Source: Pectobacterium brasiliense (GTDB lineage: Bacteria; Pseudomonadota; Gammaproteobacteria; Enterobacterales; Enterobacteriaceae). Taken from it: a DNA stretch of 44,966 bases. The stretch covers positions 31,870 through 76,835 of the forward strand of contig NZ_JACDSF010000017.1 in NCBI RefSeq assembly GCF_013449685.1, written 5' to 3'. Positions within the stretch are counted from its first letter, which is position 1; every line of letters starts with the position of its first letter. The position numbers were made by a program, and so were the translations under genes. The notes under the pieces are model-generated. The model was given only the letters and a program-made list of their open reading frames with translations, was not told the DNA's origin and searched no databases. Of the stretch, positions 32,642-43,244 are shown piece after piece.

Positions 32642-33586
32642 TCAATGCTGTGTGTCATGCAGGATAGCGGTGACCAACTGCTCCAGCTCTTCTTCCTCAA
32701 GCTGAGTGACCTGCTGCACGCTGTTCTTATCCATTCCCGTTAGCAATAAATTACGGGCAATTTGTCTGGCACTACTTTTCATCCCTTGTTCAATGCCCTG
32801 TTCCAATCCTTGCTGGATACCGCGTTGGATCCCTTCCTCGAATCCCATTTTCTTCAATTGTTCTGCAATCGTCATAATGTCCTCCTGACCGGTTGATAGC
32901 GGTGCTGCCAGTGCGTCAATGAAATCTGCGGGTTTGGATGTGTTTCCCGCTTGTGCAATATACAATAACAGCGCCCGACGCTGCGTCAGCGGCACCGACC
33001 AGCGTTCAAATAGTAACCCAATCTCACGCGCCAGCTCCAGCATATCACGGGTACGAATATGCTTCTGTACCAGTTCCAGTAACGCCATACGTCGATGCGT
33101 GCGAATCTCATCATCCGAAATAGCAGTTAAATCCACCAGTGGGAAAGGCTGTTCATACAGCGCTTGTGCCAGTACGGGATCGGCGAAGCTGTCCAGCCAG
33201 CGGAGGCTGTAAGGATAAGGACGCACTCTGCCATGGTAAAACAGCAGCGGCACCACCAATGGTAAGCGATCGTGTCCCTGATCCAGATGTTGCTGCATAG
33301 CAGCCAGACAATAGCGTAGCAGCCGGAAAGCCATCAGCTTTTCCGGCCGACTTTGATGTTCAATCACACAGTAAATATACCCTTTGCCTGCGGTGGTATG
33401 CAGTGAGTACAGCACGTCCGATATCCGCGCGCGCAGCTTTTCATCAATAAACGACGCGGATTCCAATTGCAGCGTACTGAAATCACAGCGTTTGCGGATT
33501 TCATCCGGCAGATGAATCATCAGAAAATCCCGTGCGACTGCGATATCGCTTAAAAACTGTTTGAAGATCGCATCATGCGATGGCAT
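32642..33586 (-). CDS. Rpn/YhgA-family recombination-promoting nuclease
   Basis: This 314-residue protein of the Rpn family (PD-(D/E)XK, transposase_31-like) starts MPSHDAIFKQFLSDIAVARDFLMIHLPDEI. It carries the conserved CVIEHQSRPEKLMAFRLLRY block (E-x-Q nuclease motif near residue 85-90). Its C-terminus has the usual G-rich amphipathic repeat (GFEEGIQRGIQQGLEQGIEQGMK). ATG 33586 is chosen over the frame start at 33610 because GGGAAGGGGACGAG precedes it. Rpn proteins cut DNA and promote RecA-independent recombination in E. coli; copies differ widely between strains, so it marks a variable locus. Confidence 0.9.
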   Translation of the reverse strand: MPSHDAIFKQFLSDIAVARDFLMIHLPDEIRKRCDFSTLQLESASFIDEKLRARISDVLYSLHTTAGKGYIYCVIEHQSRPEKLMAFRLLRYCLAAMQQHLDQGHDRLPLVVPLLFYHGRVRPYPYSLRWLDSFADPVLAQALYEQPFPLVDLTAISDDEIRTHRRMALLELVQKHIRTRDMLELAREIGLLFERWSVPLTQRRALLLYIAQAGNTSKPADFIDALAAPLSTGQEDIMTIAEQLKKMGFEEGIQRGIQQGLEQGIEQGMKSSARQIARNLLLTGMDKNSVQQVTQLEEEELEQLVTAILHDTQH

Positions 33587-33679
33587 CTCGTCCCCTTCCC
33601 TGTAGACCATGACTGAAAATTCAGTAGGGAGGGTAACGGGGACACGACAATAAAGCAGAAAACCGCGTAGAAAGTGGAA

Positions 33680-33716
33680 AGCGCCTCGAAGAAAAACCGG
33701 TTTATGTCGAGGCGCT
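33680..33716 (-). terminator. Terminator of the nas operon
   Basis: AGCGCCTCGA at 33680-33689 pairs perfectly with TCGAGGCGCT at 33707-33716; on the minus strand TTTCC follows. It lies 26 bases after the stop of the SUMT gene, the last gene of the operon. Confidence 0.65.
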
Positions 33717-33741
33717 GGCTGTAAGCAGAGAGCCGTTGCCG

Positions 33742-34575
33742 TCAGGCGGCTTCATGCTTTTCCATCATCAAGCGTGCAGGAGCAGCGTCAACGTGCAGCG
33801 CAGGATGACGGCAGAAGCGGACGACGTCACCGACCACCAGCAGGCTGGGCGACTGTGGCTGATAGCGCGCCAGCAGTGCCGGTAAGGTCGCCAGTGTTGC
33901 AGTTAATAACCGTTGATCCGGCTGGGTGCCGCGTTCGATAATCGCGACGGGCGTCTGCGCGGACAGCCCGTGCTCGATCAGACGCTGACACAGCCGACTG
34001 CTGTGGCTCAGCCCCATATAGAACACCAGCGTTTGCTGGCTGTCCGCCAGCGTCGGCCAGTCCAATTGCGGCTCGCCATCGCGCGAATGACCGGTCACGA
34101 AGCGCACCGACTGCGCACAAGCCCGGTGCGTCAGCGGTAGCCCTACGGCCGCCGCACAGCCTGTCGCGGCGGTAATACCGGGTACGACGTGGCAGACAAT
34201 TCCGGCCTGTTGGGCATAATTCATCTCTTCACCGCCGCGGCCAAAAATAAACGGGTCACCGCCCTTGAGACGAATCACCCGTTGCCCGGCCTGCGCCAAC
34301 TCGACCAACAGCTGATTGATTTTTTCCTGTGACAGACGGTGACAGCCGCGCGTTTTTCCTACGTCGATGCACAACGCCTGCTCCGGCACCAAATCCATAA
34401 TCTCCGCCGACACCAGCCGATCGTAGACCACCACATCCGCCTGCTGGATTGCCCGCAACGCCTTCAGCGTCAGCAGTTCTGCATCACCCGGCCCTGCACC
34501 TACCAGCCAGATTTCACCGCCGAGTACAGGCTGACGCCGTTGGCCCTGCGCCAATATTGATTGTGTTGTCATCAT
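33742..34575 (-). CDS. cobA: Uroporphyrinogen-III C-methyltransferase (SUMT)
   Basis: This 277-residue SAM-dependent enzyme methylates uroporphyrinogen III to precorrin-2 for siroheme synthesis. It has [19 protein letters not shown], then [23 protein letters not shown] and [20 protein letters not shown], all conserved SUMT motifs. The start at 34575 has GAGG six bases upstream; the longer frame to 34587 lacks one. No precorrin-2 dehydrogenase/ferrochelatase domain (CysG N-terminus) is present, so that step must come from elsewhere. It lies 25 bases after nasA, and its siroheme product is needed by the nitrite reductase of this operon. Confidence 0.95.
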   Translation of the reverse strand: MMTTQSILAQGQRRQPVLGGEIWLVGAGPGDAELLTLKALRAIQQADVVVYDRLVSAEIMDLVPEQALCIDVGKTRGCHRLSQEKINQLLVELAQAGQRVIRLKGGDPFIFGRGGEEMNYAQQAGIVCHVVPGITAATGCAAAVGLPLTHRACAQSVRFVTGHSRDGEPQLDWPTLADSQQTLVFYMGLSHSSRLCQRLIEHGLSAQTPVAIIERGTQPDQRLLTATLATLPALLARYQPQSPSLLVVGDVVRFCRHPALHVDAAPARLMMEKHEAA

Positions 34576-34600
34576 GTCACACCTCATTACGCCGTGGCGC

Positions 34601-37309
34601 TCAACCTGCTTTTTTCAATTCATTGACCGTTATCGGCACATGCTGGCTCAATAACGCTTTCAGTTCGGGGATACAGGAACCACAGTTGGTCCCACATTTC
34701 AGCGAGCCCCCTAACGCTGATACGCTGTGGCACCCTTGACGAATCGCACCGACAATGATCGCTTCACCGACGCTATAGCAACTGCAAATCGTTGCGCCTT
34801 GCTGCACCTGCCCCTGCGGTGCCTGACCTGCCAACAACGCATGCCGCTCGTGCGGTCGCTGCGGTGGATGGATAAACGCCTGGCACACCGCATCGCTGTC
34901 GATGCGCAACGCCTGCGCGCTGACATAGCAAGCCAGCACGACGCGGCCCTCGCGCCAGCCAATCAGGTGAAATACGCCGTTACCCTGCGCGATCTGACAC
35001 TGCATATTTTCTAACCCATAATGTTCCGTCAACCACGCCTGCCAATCGTCCACTGGCACGCGGTCGGCAAACAGGTACTGTGTCACCCCTGCATGCGGAA
35101 TCTTGCTCCAATACGTTGCGGGCGGCGGCAGAACGTCATGCTCTGCGGGTAACGTTAATGACGCGGTAGGTGGCTCGTCAGCAAAAAATAGCGTTGCCTG
35201 CCAGGCGGTATGCCAGGGTTGGATACGCACCCGGCTGTGCTTGCTTTCCGGTTGGCCGGAATGGGGATCGGTAATCGGCGCCACTAAGCTGTCGGCCCGC
35301 GCCTGTGCGCTGAACTGCTGATTCCAATGCATCGGCACAAACACGCTACCGCGCACCTGTCCAGCGTCAATCCGCGCCCGCGCCAGCATCCAGCCGTGCA
35401 CCGACGACAGGCGTACCAGATCGCCCGCCTGAATGTCATGCGTCTGCGCATCCTGCGGATGCAGCTCGCAGTAAGGCTCGCTGATATGACGCATCAGTCG
35501 GGCGGCTTTACCGGTACGCGTCATGGTGTGCCACTGATCGCGAATACGCCCCGTGTTCAGTACCAGCGGATACGTCGCGCTCCACGGGCTTTGCGGCAAC
35601 GACGGCGTGACCGCCACCAGACGCGCTTTGCCATCGGCGTGCCAGAATCGGCCATCGTCACCCAGTCGAGCGCGCCCGTGTGGGTATGTCGCATTCACCG
35701 GCCACTGTATCGGTTCCAACTGCTGCCACTGCTGATTGCTGAGCGTCACCAGCCCGCTGATATCAAACGCGCGACTACCGTTATTCTCAAATCCAGAAAG
35801 CGCCGCATGTTCACGAAAGATCTCTGCCGGATGCTGATAAGCAAATGCCTCGGCAAACCCCATACGTTGCGCCACCTGACTCAACATCCACCAGTCGGCT
35901 TTGGCTTCCCCCGGCGCAGGCAGAAAGGCTCGCTGACGAGACACCCGGCGTTCGGAATTGGTTACCGTGCCGTCTTTTTCTCCCCAGCCCAAGGCCGGCA
36001 GTAAGATATTGGCGGTTTCTGCGGTATCGGTGTGGCGCATCACTTCGGAGACGATCACCAGCGGGCAGCGTTCCAGCGCCTGTTTCACCCGGTCAGCATC
36101 CGGCATCGACACCACCGGATTGGTGCCCATAATCCACACCGCTTTAATATCGCCGCGTTCAACCGCGCGAAACAGCTCCACGGCATTCAGGCCGGGCTGC
36201 GTCGCCACATTATCGCTCTGCCAGAAGCGCCCTACGCGCTCGATATCCTGCGGCGTAAAACCCATGTGGCTGGCAAGCTGATTGGCCAGCCCGCCAACTT
36301 CCCGCCCACCCATCGCATTTGGCTGTCCGGTTATCGAAAAGGGGCCGGAACCCGACACGCCGATTTTGCCGCTCAGCAGGTGAGCATTGATGATCGCGTT
36401 ACATTTATCACTGCCCGAGGACGATTGATTAACACCCTGCGAATAGAGCGTGACCACTTTGTCGCTCATGCTAAACAGGTGATAAAAACGTGCGATATCG
36501 GCTTCATCTAACTGACAGAACTCCGCCACCTGCGCCACCGACCACGTCTGCGCCGACTGTAATGTCTCTTCTACACCGGAAAAACGCTCGGCCAATTCGG
36601 TGCGATCGATGCGTGGATCTTGTGCAATCCACTGCAGCAGGCCGTTGAACAGCCCGGCATCGCTACCGGGTTGCAGCGGTAAATGCAGATCGGCAATGTC
36701 GCAGGTTGCGGTACGTCGAGGATCGATCACCACCACTTGCATCTGTGGCCGCTGCTGTTTCGCCTGCATCAGCCGCTGATACACCACCGGATGTGCCCAG
36801 GCCGTGTTAGAACCGACCAGCACCACCACATCCGCCAGTTCGATATCTTCATAGTTGCAGGGAACAGCGTCTGCCCCCAGCCCGCGCTTGTAGCCGATCA
36901 CCGCAGATGCCATGCACAGCCGCGAATTGGTATCCATATTGGCGACGCCAATAAAGCCCTTCATCAGCTTGTTGGCGACGTAGTAATCTTCCGTCAGCAG
37001 TTGACCTGAACCATAAAACGCCACCGACTGCGGACCGTGCTGCTGCATGGTCGCCAGCAGCCGTTCAGCCACCGTATCGAGCGCCTGAGCCCAGCTAACG
37101 CGACGGCCTTCCACGAGCGGCCACAATAGCCGGCCTTTCAAATCCAGCGTCTCTCCCAGCGCGGAGCCTTTGACGCACAGCCGACCCAAGTTCGCCGGAT
37201 GGGCAGGATCCCCGCTGATCTTTACCGCACCTTGCCCATCGTGTTCTGCCAGCACGCCACAGCCGACGCCACAATAGGGGCAGGTTGTCCGACAGACGCG
37301 CGCGTTCAT
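34601..37309 (-). CDS. nasA: Assimilatory nitrate reductase catalytic subunit
   Basis: This 902-residue molybdopterin-dependent nitrate reductase has an N-terminal [4Fe-4S] motif Cys10, Cys13, Cys17 and Cys45 (CPYCGVGC...LCVKG). The molybdopterin oxidoreductase and dinucleotide-binding domains follow. A C-terminal BFD-type [2Fe-2S] domain reads [10 protein letters not shown]...[16 protein letters not shown]. It reduces nitrate to nitrite in the cytoplasm. Its start overlaps the stop of the large NasC/NasB frame by 4 bases. The length and the C-terminal cysteine domain match the enteric NasA type. Confidence 0.96.
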   Translation of the reverse strand: MNARVCRTTCPYCGVGCGVLAEHDGQGAVKISGDPAHPANLGRLCVKGSALGETLDLKGRLLWPLVEGRRVSWAQALDTVAERLLATMQQHGPQSVAFYGSGQLLTEDYYVANKLMKGFIGVANMDTNSRLCMASAVIGYKRGLGADAVPCNYEDIELADVVVLVGSNTAWAHPVVYQRLMQAKQQRPQMQVVVIDPRRTATCDIADLHLPLQPGSDAGLFNGLLQWIAQDPRIDRTELAERFSGVEETLQSAQTWSVAQVAEFCQLDEADIARFYHLFSMSDKVVTLYSQGVNQSSSGSDKCNAIINAHLLSGKIGVSGSGPFSITGQPNAMGGREVGGLANQLASHMGFTPQDIERVGRFWQSDNVATQPGLNAVELFRAVERGDIKAVWIMGTNPVVSMPDADRVKQALERCPLVIVSEVMRHTDTAETANILLPALGWGEKDGTVTNSERRVSRQRAFLPAPGEAKADWWMLSQVAQRMGFAEAFAYQHPAEIFREHAALSGFENNGSRAFDISGLVTLSNQQWQQLEPIQWPVNATYPHGRARLGDDGRFWHADGKARLVAVTPSLPQSPWSATYPLVLNTGRIRDQWHTMTRTGKAARLMRHISEPYCELHPQDAQTHDIQAGDLVRLSSVHGWMLARARIDAGQVRGSVFVPMHWNQQFSAQARADSLVAPITDPHSGQPESKHSRVRIQPWHTAWQATLFFADEPPTASLTLPAEHDVLPPPATYWSKIPHAGVTQYLFADRVPVDDWQAWLTEHYGLENMQCQIAQGNGVFHLIGWREGRVVLACYVSAQALRIDSDAVCQAFIHPPQRPHERHALLAGQAPQGQVQQGATICSCYSVGEAIIVGAIRQGCHSVSALGGSLKCGTNCGSCIPELKALLSQHVPITVNELKKAG

Positions 37310-40300
37310 GATGCTTTCGCCATGGCAGTGTCTGCCAGCACGACGCCTTCAGGCACGGCTAACGGTTGACGGCATACCCAAATCTCGTCGTCTTCCACAC
37401 GTACCGGCCAGGCACGCACGTACAGCGCGCTGTCATCCGGGCTCACACCATCCCGCAGCTTGAAGCGTTTCTTGTACAGCGGTGAAATCACCACCGGTTC
37501 ACCCGCCACGTCACCGATCAACCCACGCGACAGCACATTCGCCCCGCTGCCTGGCTCGTGGTTTTCCAACGCGAACACCTGCTGCTCGCTACCCGGCAGG
37601 TGGAACAGCGCGATCTGCTGCTGTCCGAGGCGCGCCGCCATACCGGCATGACGTGGAATATCGCCCAACGTCGCCACCTGTACCCACTCCGCCTCATGCG
37701 CGGCGGGCTTCAGAGCAACCGGCTCTGGCGAGACCGCTTTTTCATGGTCCTGCGCCGGACGGATCTGTCCGCGTTCCGGCACCATCACTACCGCTTCATC
37801 TGGGCTATCGCTGTTCAGGAAGCCGCGGAATAGCGCCAGACGTTCCGGGCTTTCCAGCGTGGTTTGCCATTCGCACTGGTAGGCATCTACCACGCGCTGC
37901 ATCTCTTTATCTAACTCTTCACCGATATTCAGGCTGTCTTCCAGAATCACCTGACGCAGATAGTCGATACCGCCTTCCAGATTATCCATCCAGGTGCTGG
38001 TACGCTGGAGACGATCGCCGGTGCGGATATAGAACATCAAGACCCGATCGATGGTGCGCAGCAGAGTTTCCGTATCCAGATCGCTGGCGAAGAGATCGGC
38101 ATGGCGCGGTTTCATGCCGCCGTTGCCGCACACATACAGATTCCAGCCTTTATCTGTGGCAATCACACCGATATCTTTGCTTTGCGCCTCAGCACATTCA
38201 CGGGTACAGCCGGAAACCGCCATTTTGACTTTATGCGGCGAACGCAGCCCCTTGTAACGGTGCTCCAGTTGGATCGCCAGCCCAGTGGAATCCTGCACGC
38301 CATAGCGGCACCAGGTCGATCCCACGCAGGATTTCACGGTACGCAGCGATTTGCCGTAGGCATGGCCGGTTTCAAATCCGGCATCGATCAGCTCACGCCA
38401 GATCTCTGGAAGCTGCTCCAGGCGCGCACCGAATAAATCCACGCGCTGACCGCCGGTGATCTTGGTGTACAGGTTATAGCGCTGCGCCACCTGACCGATC
38501 GCGATCAGCCCTTCCGGCGTGATCTCCCCTGCCGGCACGCGCGGCACCACGGAATACGTACCGTCTTTTTGGATGTTGGCAAAGAAACGATCGTTGGTAT
38601 CCTGCAGCGGCAGGTGCTGCGGTTGCAGCAGATAATCATTCCAGCAGGACGCCAGCATCGACCCCACCAGCGGCTTACACACTTCGCAGCCTAAACCGTG
38701 GCCGTAACGCTCAAGGAGGCTATCGAACGAACGGATCTCATGCACGCGAATCAGGTGGTACAGCTCCTGACGCGAATAGGCGAAGTGCTCACAAATGTCC
38801 TTCTTCACTTCAACACCCAACTGCGTCAGTTCATACTCCATCACCTGTTTCAGCAGCGGCACACAGCCGCCGCAGCCCGTTCCCGCTTTGGTGCAGGTTT
38901 TCAGCGCGCCCAGTTCGCCGCAGCCGCCTGCCACCGCCGCCGAGATATCGCTTTTGCTAACGTTATGACAGGAGCAAATCTGTGCGCTAGCCGGTAATGC
39001 CGCCACACCCAATCCTTTCGGTGCATCGCCAGAACGCGCAGGCAAAATCAATCCTTCCGGCTGTTTAGGCAACGGCATATCGTTGAGCATCATTTGCAGT
39101 AGCGTGCTGTAATCGCTGCTGTCGCCGATCAATACCGCCCCCAGTAAACACTTGCCGTCGGCAGAGACGACAATTTTCTTGTAGACCTCGTTCGGGCCGT
39201 CCGTCCACTGGTAGCTTTGGCTCCCCACCGTGCGCCCATGTGCATCGCCAATCGAGGCGACTTCAACGCCCAACAGCTTCAACTTGGTGCTCATGTCCGC
39301 ACCGGTAAATGGCGTATCGCGCTGCGCCAGCGTATCCGCCACGCTACGTGCCATCTGGTAGCCTGGTGCCACCAGCCCAAAAATTTGGCCTTTCCACAGC
39401 GCACACTCGCCGATGGCAAAAATTGCGTCATCGGAGGTCTGGCAGCGGTCGTCAATCACGATGCCACCGCGCGGCCCTTTCTCTAAATCGCAGCTATCTG
39501 CCAGCTTGTCACGCGGGCGAATCCCGGCGGAAAACAGCACCAGATCGGTTTCCAATACGCTGCCGTCAGCAAAGCAGAGGCGATGCAACGCCTGCTCGCC
39601 GTCGGTGATCTCGCGCGTTTCTTTGCTGAGATGAATCTGTACGCCCAGCGCCTCAATTTTGCGCCGCAGCATCGTAGCTCCGCCGTCATCCAGCTGCACC
39701 GCCATCAGGCGCGGTGCAAACTCCACCACATGGGTGTCCAGCCCCAGTTGACGCAGGGCGTTGGCCGCTTCCAGCCCCAGCAGGCCACCACCAATCACCA
39801 CGCCAGACTTGGCCTTTTTCGCCTGTGCGGCAATCGCGTCCAGATCGTCCAACGTGCGATAAACCAGACAGCCGGGACGCGTATTGCCGAGAATCGGCGG
39901 AACAAAGGCATAAGAGCCGGTCGCCAGCACCAGCTTGTCGTAGGCAGTTTCCCTGCCCTGCGCGTCGCACACGCATTGACGTTCACGGTCGATCGCCACG
40001 ATCTCACTAGCGCTGCGCAGCTCAATGCCGCTCTCAGCAAAAAAGCCGTCTTTTACCAGCGACAAAGAGGCGGCGCTGCGGCCGGAAAAATACTCGGAGA
40101 GGTGAACGCGGTCATAGGCTTCATGACGTTCTTCACCAAATACGACAATGTGGTAATGCTGATGCAGGTCGCGTTCAACCAGCTGTTCAAGAAAATAGTG
40201 GCCGACCATACCGTGGCCGACGACCACCAAAATAGGTTTGCTCATGACAGGAATCCTTACAGCTTCAGGCTGTGGGTCAGAATCAGGGGAAGAAAGGCCG

Positions 40301-41496
40301 AAAAGCAGCGAGGCAGGCGGAGTCATCTCGCCCGCTGTCGTGCTCTCCATCGCGGCCAGCAGGCGCGGGCTGTCGTCGGTGTCGCCATACAGCAGGACAC
40401 CGCTCAGCCGCCCGTCGCGCAGTAGCAGACGACGGTAGTGCTGCGTCTGCGGATCAAAAAGGGTGTACACCTCATCATCGGGTGCCACGTTAATATCGCC
40501 GCCGCTGACCACGCCAATTCCCGTGACTTTCAGCCGCGTTGCCGCCTGTTCACGCTGATAGTCTTTCGGTGTGTGTCCGGCAAGGCGCTGTGCCACCAGC
40601 GTGGCATGGGCGAAACACGGGGCAACCAGCCCGAAGGTTTCGCCATTGAGTTCACAGCATTCGCCGATCGCGCTGATGTACGGATCGGCAGTTTGCAGTT
40701 GTCCATCCACCAGCACGCCACGGTTGCAGGGCAAGCCGCATTCGCGCGCCAGTTGGCTAGCAGGAATCACTCCCGCCGTCACCACCACCAGACCTGCCGG
40801 AATCGTGCGGCCATCTGCCAGCGCGACCGCCGTCACCCCGCGTTCATCGCCATGCAGCGCCACCACCTGCACATCCGTCTCGCAGGCAATGCCGCGTTCG
40901 CGCAGGCTGTCGCACAGCAGGTCACTCGCCGTGGCGTCCAGTTGACGCTCCATGAGAACCGGAACGCGATGCAGCAACGTGACGTCGGCACCACGCAGTT
41001 GCAGCGCCGCGGCGGCTTCAATGCCGAGCAAACCGCCGCCAATCACCACCGCAGGAACGGACTGGCCAATCGTCGCCAACATCAGCTCGACATCATCCAG
41101 CGTGCGGAAGCCGCACACGCCCGCCAGATCGATACCGGGCATCGGCGGCATAAACGGCGTAGATCCGGTCGCCAACACCAGATGATCGTAATGCAACTGC
41201 CGTTGCGTCGTTGTCACCTCACGCTGCTGGCGATCGATATGGGTTACCCGCTCACCCAGCAGATAATTGACCGGCAGCGCCGCATCGTCGTCGATAGCCG
41301 CAGGCGTCAGCAGCGTATCCGTAAACGCTTTTTCGCCGCTCAATACCGGCGACAGCAGGATACGGTTATAGCTGGCACGCGGTTCATCACCAATCACGGT
41401 GATTCGATAGCGCGTTGCGGCCAGTTGGCGCAGCACATCGACGAATCGCGCACTCGCCATCCCGTTACCAATCACAATCAGATGCGGTTTCATCAT
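37306..41496 (-). CDS. nasB: Fused NasC-NasB: electron-transfer domain plus nitrite reductase large subunit
   Basis: The continuous frame encodes 1396 residues from ATG 41496 (GAGGCCGGAACG upstream). Residues 1-about 410 form an FAD/NAD(P) disulfide-reductase-like electron-transfer domain, the counterpart of NasC (GNGMASARFVD..., VIGGGLLGIEAAAAL...). From Met418 (MSKPILVVVGHG, ATG at 40243-40245) a complete nitrite reductase follows: a second FAD/NAD domain, a BFD-type cysteine domain (CSCHNVSKSDI...GTGCGGCVP), the siroheme/[4Fe-4S] site (CVGSTWC...CTRECAEAQ) and a C-terminal NirD/Rieske-like domain. The Met418 start has AAGGA nine bases upstream, so a free 979-residue NasB may also be made. 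In Klebsiella nasC and nasB are separate genes, so this is a fusion or frame-joined arrangement. Confidence 0.9.
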   Translation of the reverse strand: MMKPHLIVIGNGMASARFVDVLRQLAATRYRITVIGDEPRASYNRILLSPVLSGEKAFTDTLLTPAAIDDDAALPVNYLLGERVTHIDRQQREVTTTQRQLHYDHLVLATGSTPFMPPMPGIDLAGVCGFRTLDDVELMLATIGQSVPAVVIGGGLLGIEAAAALQLRGADVTLLHRVPVLMERQLDATASDLLCDSLRERGIACETDVQVVALHGDERGVTAVALADGRTIPAGLVVVTAGVIPASQLARECGLPCNRGVLVDGQLQTADPYISAIGECCELNGETFGLVAPCFAHATLVAQRLAGHTPKDYQREQAATRLKVTGIGVVSGGDINVAPDDEVYTLFDPQTQHYRRLLLRDGRLSGVLLYGDTDDSPRLLAAMESTTAGEMTPPASLLFGLSSPDSDPQPEAVRIPVMSKPILVVVGHGMVGHYFLEQLVERDLHQHYHIVVFGEERHEAYDRVHLSEYFSGRSAASLSLVKDGFFAESGIELRSASEIVAIDRERQCVCDAQGRETAYDKLVLATGSYAFVPPILGNTRPGCLVYRTLDDLDAIAAQAKKAKSGVVIGGGLLGLEAANALRQLGLDTHVVEFAPRLMAVQLDDGGATMLRRKIEALGVQIHLSKETREITDGEQALHRLCFADGSVLETDLVLFSAGIRPRDKLADSCDLEKGPRGGIVIDDRCQTSDDAIFAIGECALWKGQIFGLVAPGYQMARSVADTLAQRDTPFTGADMSTKLKLLGVEVASIGDAHGRTVGSQSYQWTDGPNEVYKKIVVSADGKCLLGAVLIGDSSDYSTLLQMMLNDMPLPKQPEGLILPARSGDAPKGLGVAALPASAQICSCHNVSKSDISAAVAGGCGELGALKTCTKAGTGCGGCVPLLKQVMEYELTQLGVEVKKDICEHFAYSRQELYHLIRVHEIRSFDSLLERYGHGLGCEVCKPLVGSMLASCWNDYLLQPQHLPLQDTNDRFFANIQKDGTYSVVPRVPAGEITPEGLIAIGQVAQRYNLYTKITGGQRVDLFGARLEQLPEIWRELIDAGFETGHAYGKSLRTVKSCVGSTWCRYGVQDSTGLAIQLEHRYKGLRSPHKVKMAVSGCTRECAEAQSKDIGVIATDKGWNLYVCGNGGMKPRHADLFASDLDTETLLRTIDRVLMFYIRTGDRLQRTSTWMDNLEGGIDYLRQVILEDSLNIGEELDKEMQRVVDAYQCEWQTTLESPERLALFRGFLNSDSPDEAVVMVPERGQIRPAQDHEKAVSPEPVALKPAAHEAEWVQVATLGDIPRHAGMAARLGQQQIALFHLPGSEQQVFALENHEPGSGANVLSRGLIGDVAGEPVVISPLYKKRFKLRDGVSPDDSALYVRAWPVRVEDDEIWVCRQPLAVPEGVVLADTAMAKAS
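40243..40262 (-). promoter_or_regulatory. Internal ribosome binding site and NasB start inside the fused frame
   Basis: On the minus strand TAAGGATTCCTGTCATG places a strong AAGGA nine bases before the ATG at 40243-40245, which begins MSKPILVVVGHG, the usual NasB/NirB start. An overlapping TAA in another frame directly precedes the AAGGA. This looks like a retained old intergenic junction. Confidence 0.65.
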
Positions 41497-41512
41497 CGTT
41501 CCGGCCTCGCTG

Positions 41513-42307
41513 TCAGGCTGCTTTAGGCTGTTTTTCATATAAGAAATGCAGCACCTGCTGACGGTAATGGTGGTAGCGTGGATCGTCGGCCAGTACGACG
41601 CGTGAACGCGGACGTTCCAGCTCAACTTTCATGATTTCACCGACCGTCGCCGCGGGGCCGTTGGTCATCATCAGCACGCGATCCGACAGCAGCACTGCTT
41701 CGTCGACATCGTGGGTAATCAGCACAATCGTGGTTTGCAACCGCTGCTGAATCTCCATCACCGCATCCTGAAGATGTGCGCGGGTCAGCGCATCCAGCGC
41801 GCCGAACGGTTCATCCATCAGCAGGACTTTCGGCTTCATGGCCAGCGCGCGGGCGATACCTACACGCTGCTTCATCCCGCCGGAGATCTCATTCGGTCGC
41901 TTGTTCAGCGCGTGCTCCATATGCACCAGTTCGAGATTGTGAGTAATCCATTCGTGCATTTCGCGCTTGTTCATCTGGCCGCGAAACACCTGGCGTACCG
42001 CCAGCGCCACGTTTTCATAGGTGGTCAACCACGGCAGCAGCGAGTGGTTCTGAAAGACCACGCCGCGCTCCGGCCCCGGACCGTCGATTTCACGGTTGTC
42101 ACAAAGTAGGCCGCCGCTGCTCGGCAGCGTCAGACCCGCAATCAGGTTCAATAACGTAGATTTGCCACAGCCGGAATGGCCGATCAGGCTGATCGTCTCA
42201 CCGGTGTGAATATCAAAACTCACCTGATCCAGCGCCAGAAACTCACCGCTGGCGGTATTGAAACGCTGGCTCACCTGCTGCACTTGAATAATGGGTGTTG
42301 TACGCAT
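41513..42307 (-). CDS. nasD: Nitrate/nitrite ABC transporter ATP-binding protein
   Basis: This 264-residue NrtD-type ATPase has Walker A GHSGCGKST at 43-51, a Q-loop in VFQNHSLLPW, the signature ISGGMKQRVGIARALAM and Walker B VLLMDEPFGALD. The start ATG 42307 has AAGGAG upstream; the longer frame to 42391 overlaps the permease gene and lacks one. It energises nitrate and nitrite uptake with NasF/NasE. Confidence 0.94.
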   Translation of the reverse strand: MRTTPIIQVQQVSQRFNTASGEFLALDQVSFDIHTGETISLIGHSGCGKSTLLNLIAGLTLPSSGGLLCDNREIDGPGPERGVVFQNHSLLPWLTTYENVALAVRQVFRGQMNKREMHEWITHNLELVHMEHALNKRPNEISGGMKQRVGIARALAMKPKVLLMDEPFGALDALTRAHLQDAVMEIQQRLQTTIVLITHDVDEAVLLSDRVLMMTNGPAATVGEIMKVELERPRSRVVLADDPRYHHYRQQVLHFLYEKQPKAA

Positions 42308-42317
42308 CGTCGGCTCC

Positions 42318-43232
42318 TTAGCGGTTGTCATAGCTGAAACGGTTAGCAATCCACACCAGTCCCTGCTCAAGCAGCAGACCGATAACGCCAATCACCACGA
42401 TGGCGATAATGATGTTTTCCACATTCAGGTTGTTCCACTCGTTCCAAATCCAGAAGCCGATACCGACGCCGCCGGTCAGCATTTCCGCCGCCACAATCAC
42501 CAGCCAGGCGACACCAATCGACAGGCGCACACCGGTCAACACGTTAGGCAGCACCGCCGGCAGCAGAATTTTGCGCATGATGGTGAATTCAGAGAGCTTC
42601 AACACCCGCGCCACGTTCAGGTAATCCTGCGGGATACGGCGCACGCCTTCGGCGGTGTTGAGGATCATCGGCCAGATGGAGCAGATAAAAATGGTCCAAC
42701 TGGATGCCGGTTCGGCACGCTGGAACAGCAGCAGGCCGATAGGCAGCCAGGCCAGTGGACTGACCGGACGCAACAGCGAAATGATCGGATTAAGCATGTT
42801 GGCCAGAAACGTAAAACGACCAATCAGGAAACCAGCAGGAATGCCGACCAGTGCCGCCAGTCCGAAGCCAATGCCAACACGTTGCAGCGAGGCCAATACG
42901 TTCCAACCGATGCCCTGATCGTTCGGCCCTGCGATGTAAAACGGATCGGCAAAGAGGCTGAGCGCCGCAAGCCAGGTCGTCCACGGCGTCGGGAAGTTTT
43001 CGCTGTTGAGCGCAGCAATCTGCCAGACTGCAACCAGCAGCCCCAGCCCCAGTACCGCAGGAAAAAGTTGTTGAAACAGCTTGCGCAGCAGCGGGCGGTA
43101 GGAGAAAGCCGGTGCCGCCGGTGCTTTTGCAGGCGTTGCGGGTTTAGTTGGCAGCGGCGTAATGTCGGCGCTGTGTACGGTTTCCGGGGCGTTATCCGCG
43201 GTAATTGGAATGACCTGGGCCTGGTTTTTCAT
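42318..43232 (-). CDS. nasE: Nitrate/nitrite ABC transporter permease
   Basis: This 304-residue NrtB-type permease has a cytoplasmic proline/alanine-rich N-terminus (about residues 1-50) and six hydrophobic segments. The EAA-like loop is EGVRRIPQDYLNVARVLKLSEFTIMRKILLPAVLPNVLTGVRL. Two adjacent ATGs at 43235 and 43232 follow GAGG; the second has the better spacing. It is 10 bases upstream of nasD and 12 bases downstream of nasF. Confidence 0.93.
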   Translation of the reverse strand: MKNQAQVIPITADNAPETVHSADITPLPTKPATPAKAPAAPAFSYRPLLRKLFQQLFPAVLGLGLLVAVWQIAALNSENFPTPWTTWLAALSLFADPFYIAGPNDQGIGWNVLASLQRVGIGFGLAALVGIPAGFLIGRFTFLANMLNPIISLLRPVSPLAWLPIGLLLFQRAEPASSWTIFICSIWPMILNTAEGVRRIPQDYLNVARVLKLSEFTIMRKILLPAVLPNVLTGVRLSIGVAWLVIVAAEMLTGGVGIGFWIWNEWNNLNVENIIIAIVVIGVIGLLLEQGLVWIANRFSYDNR

Positions 43233-43244
43233 CATCAACCTCAC

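Noticed and set aside
32614-32645. Near-repeat TTTAATACGGTATTG / TTTAATACAGTATC
   Set aside because: Only two imperfect short copies in an AT-rich spacer; not convincing as a repeat element or operator.
39583-40425. 280-codon plus-strand open frame
   Set aside because: It is antisense to the NasB part of the fused frame and shows no recognisable domain.
40438-41526. 362-codon plus-strand open frame
   Set aside because: It is antisense to the NasC-like domain; low-complexity arginine/glutamine/histidine-rich shadow.
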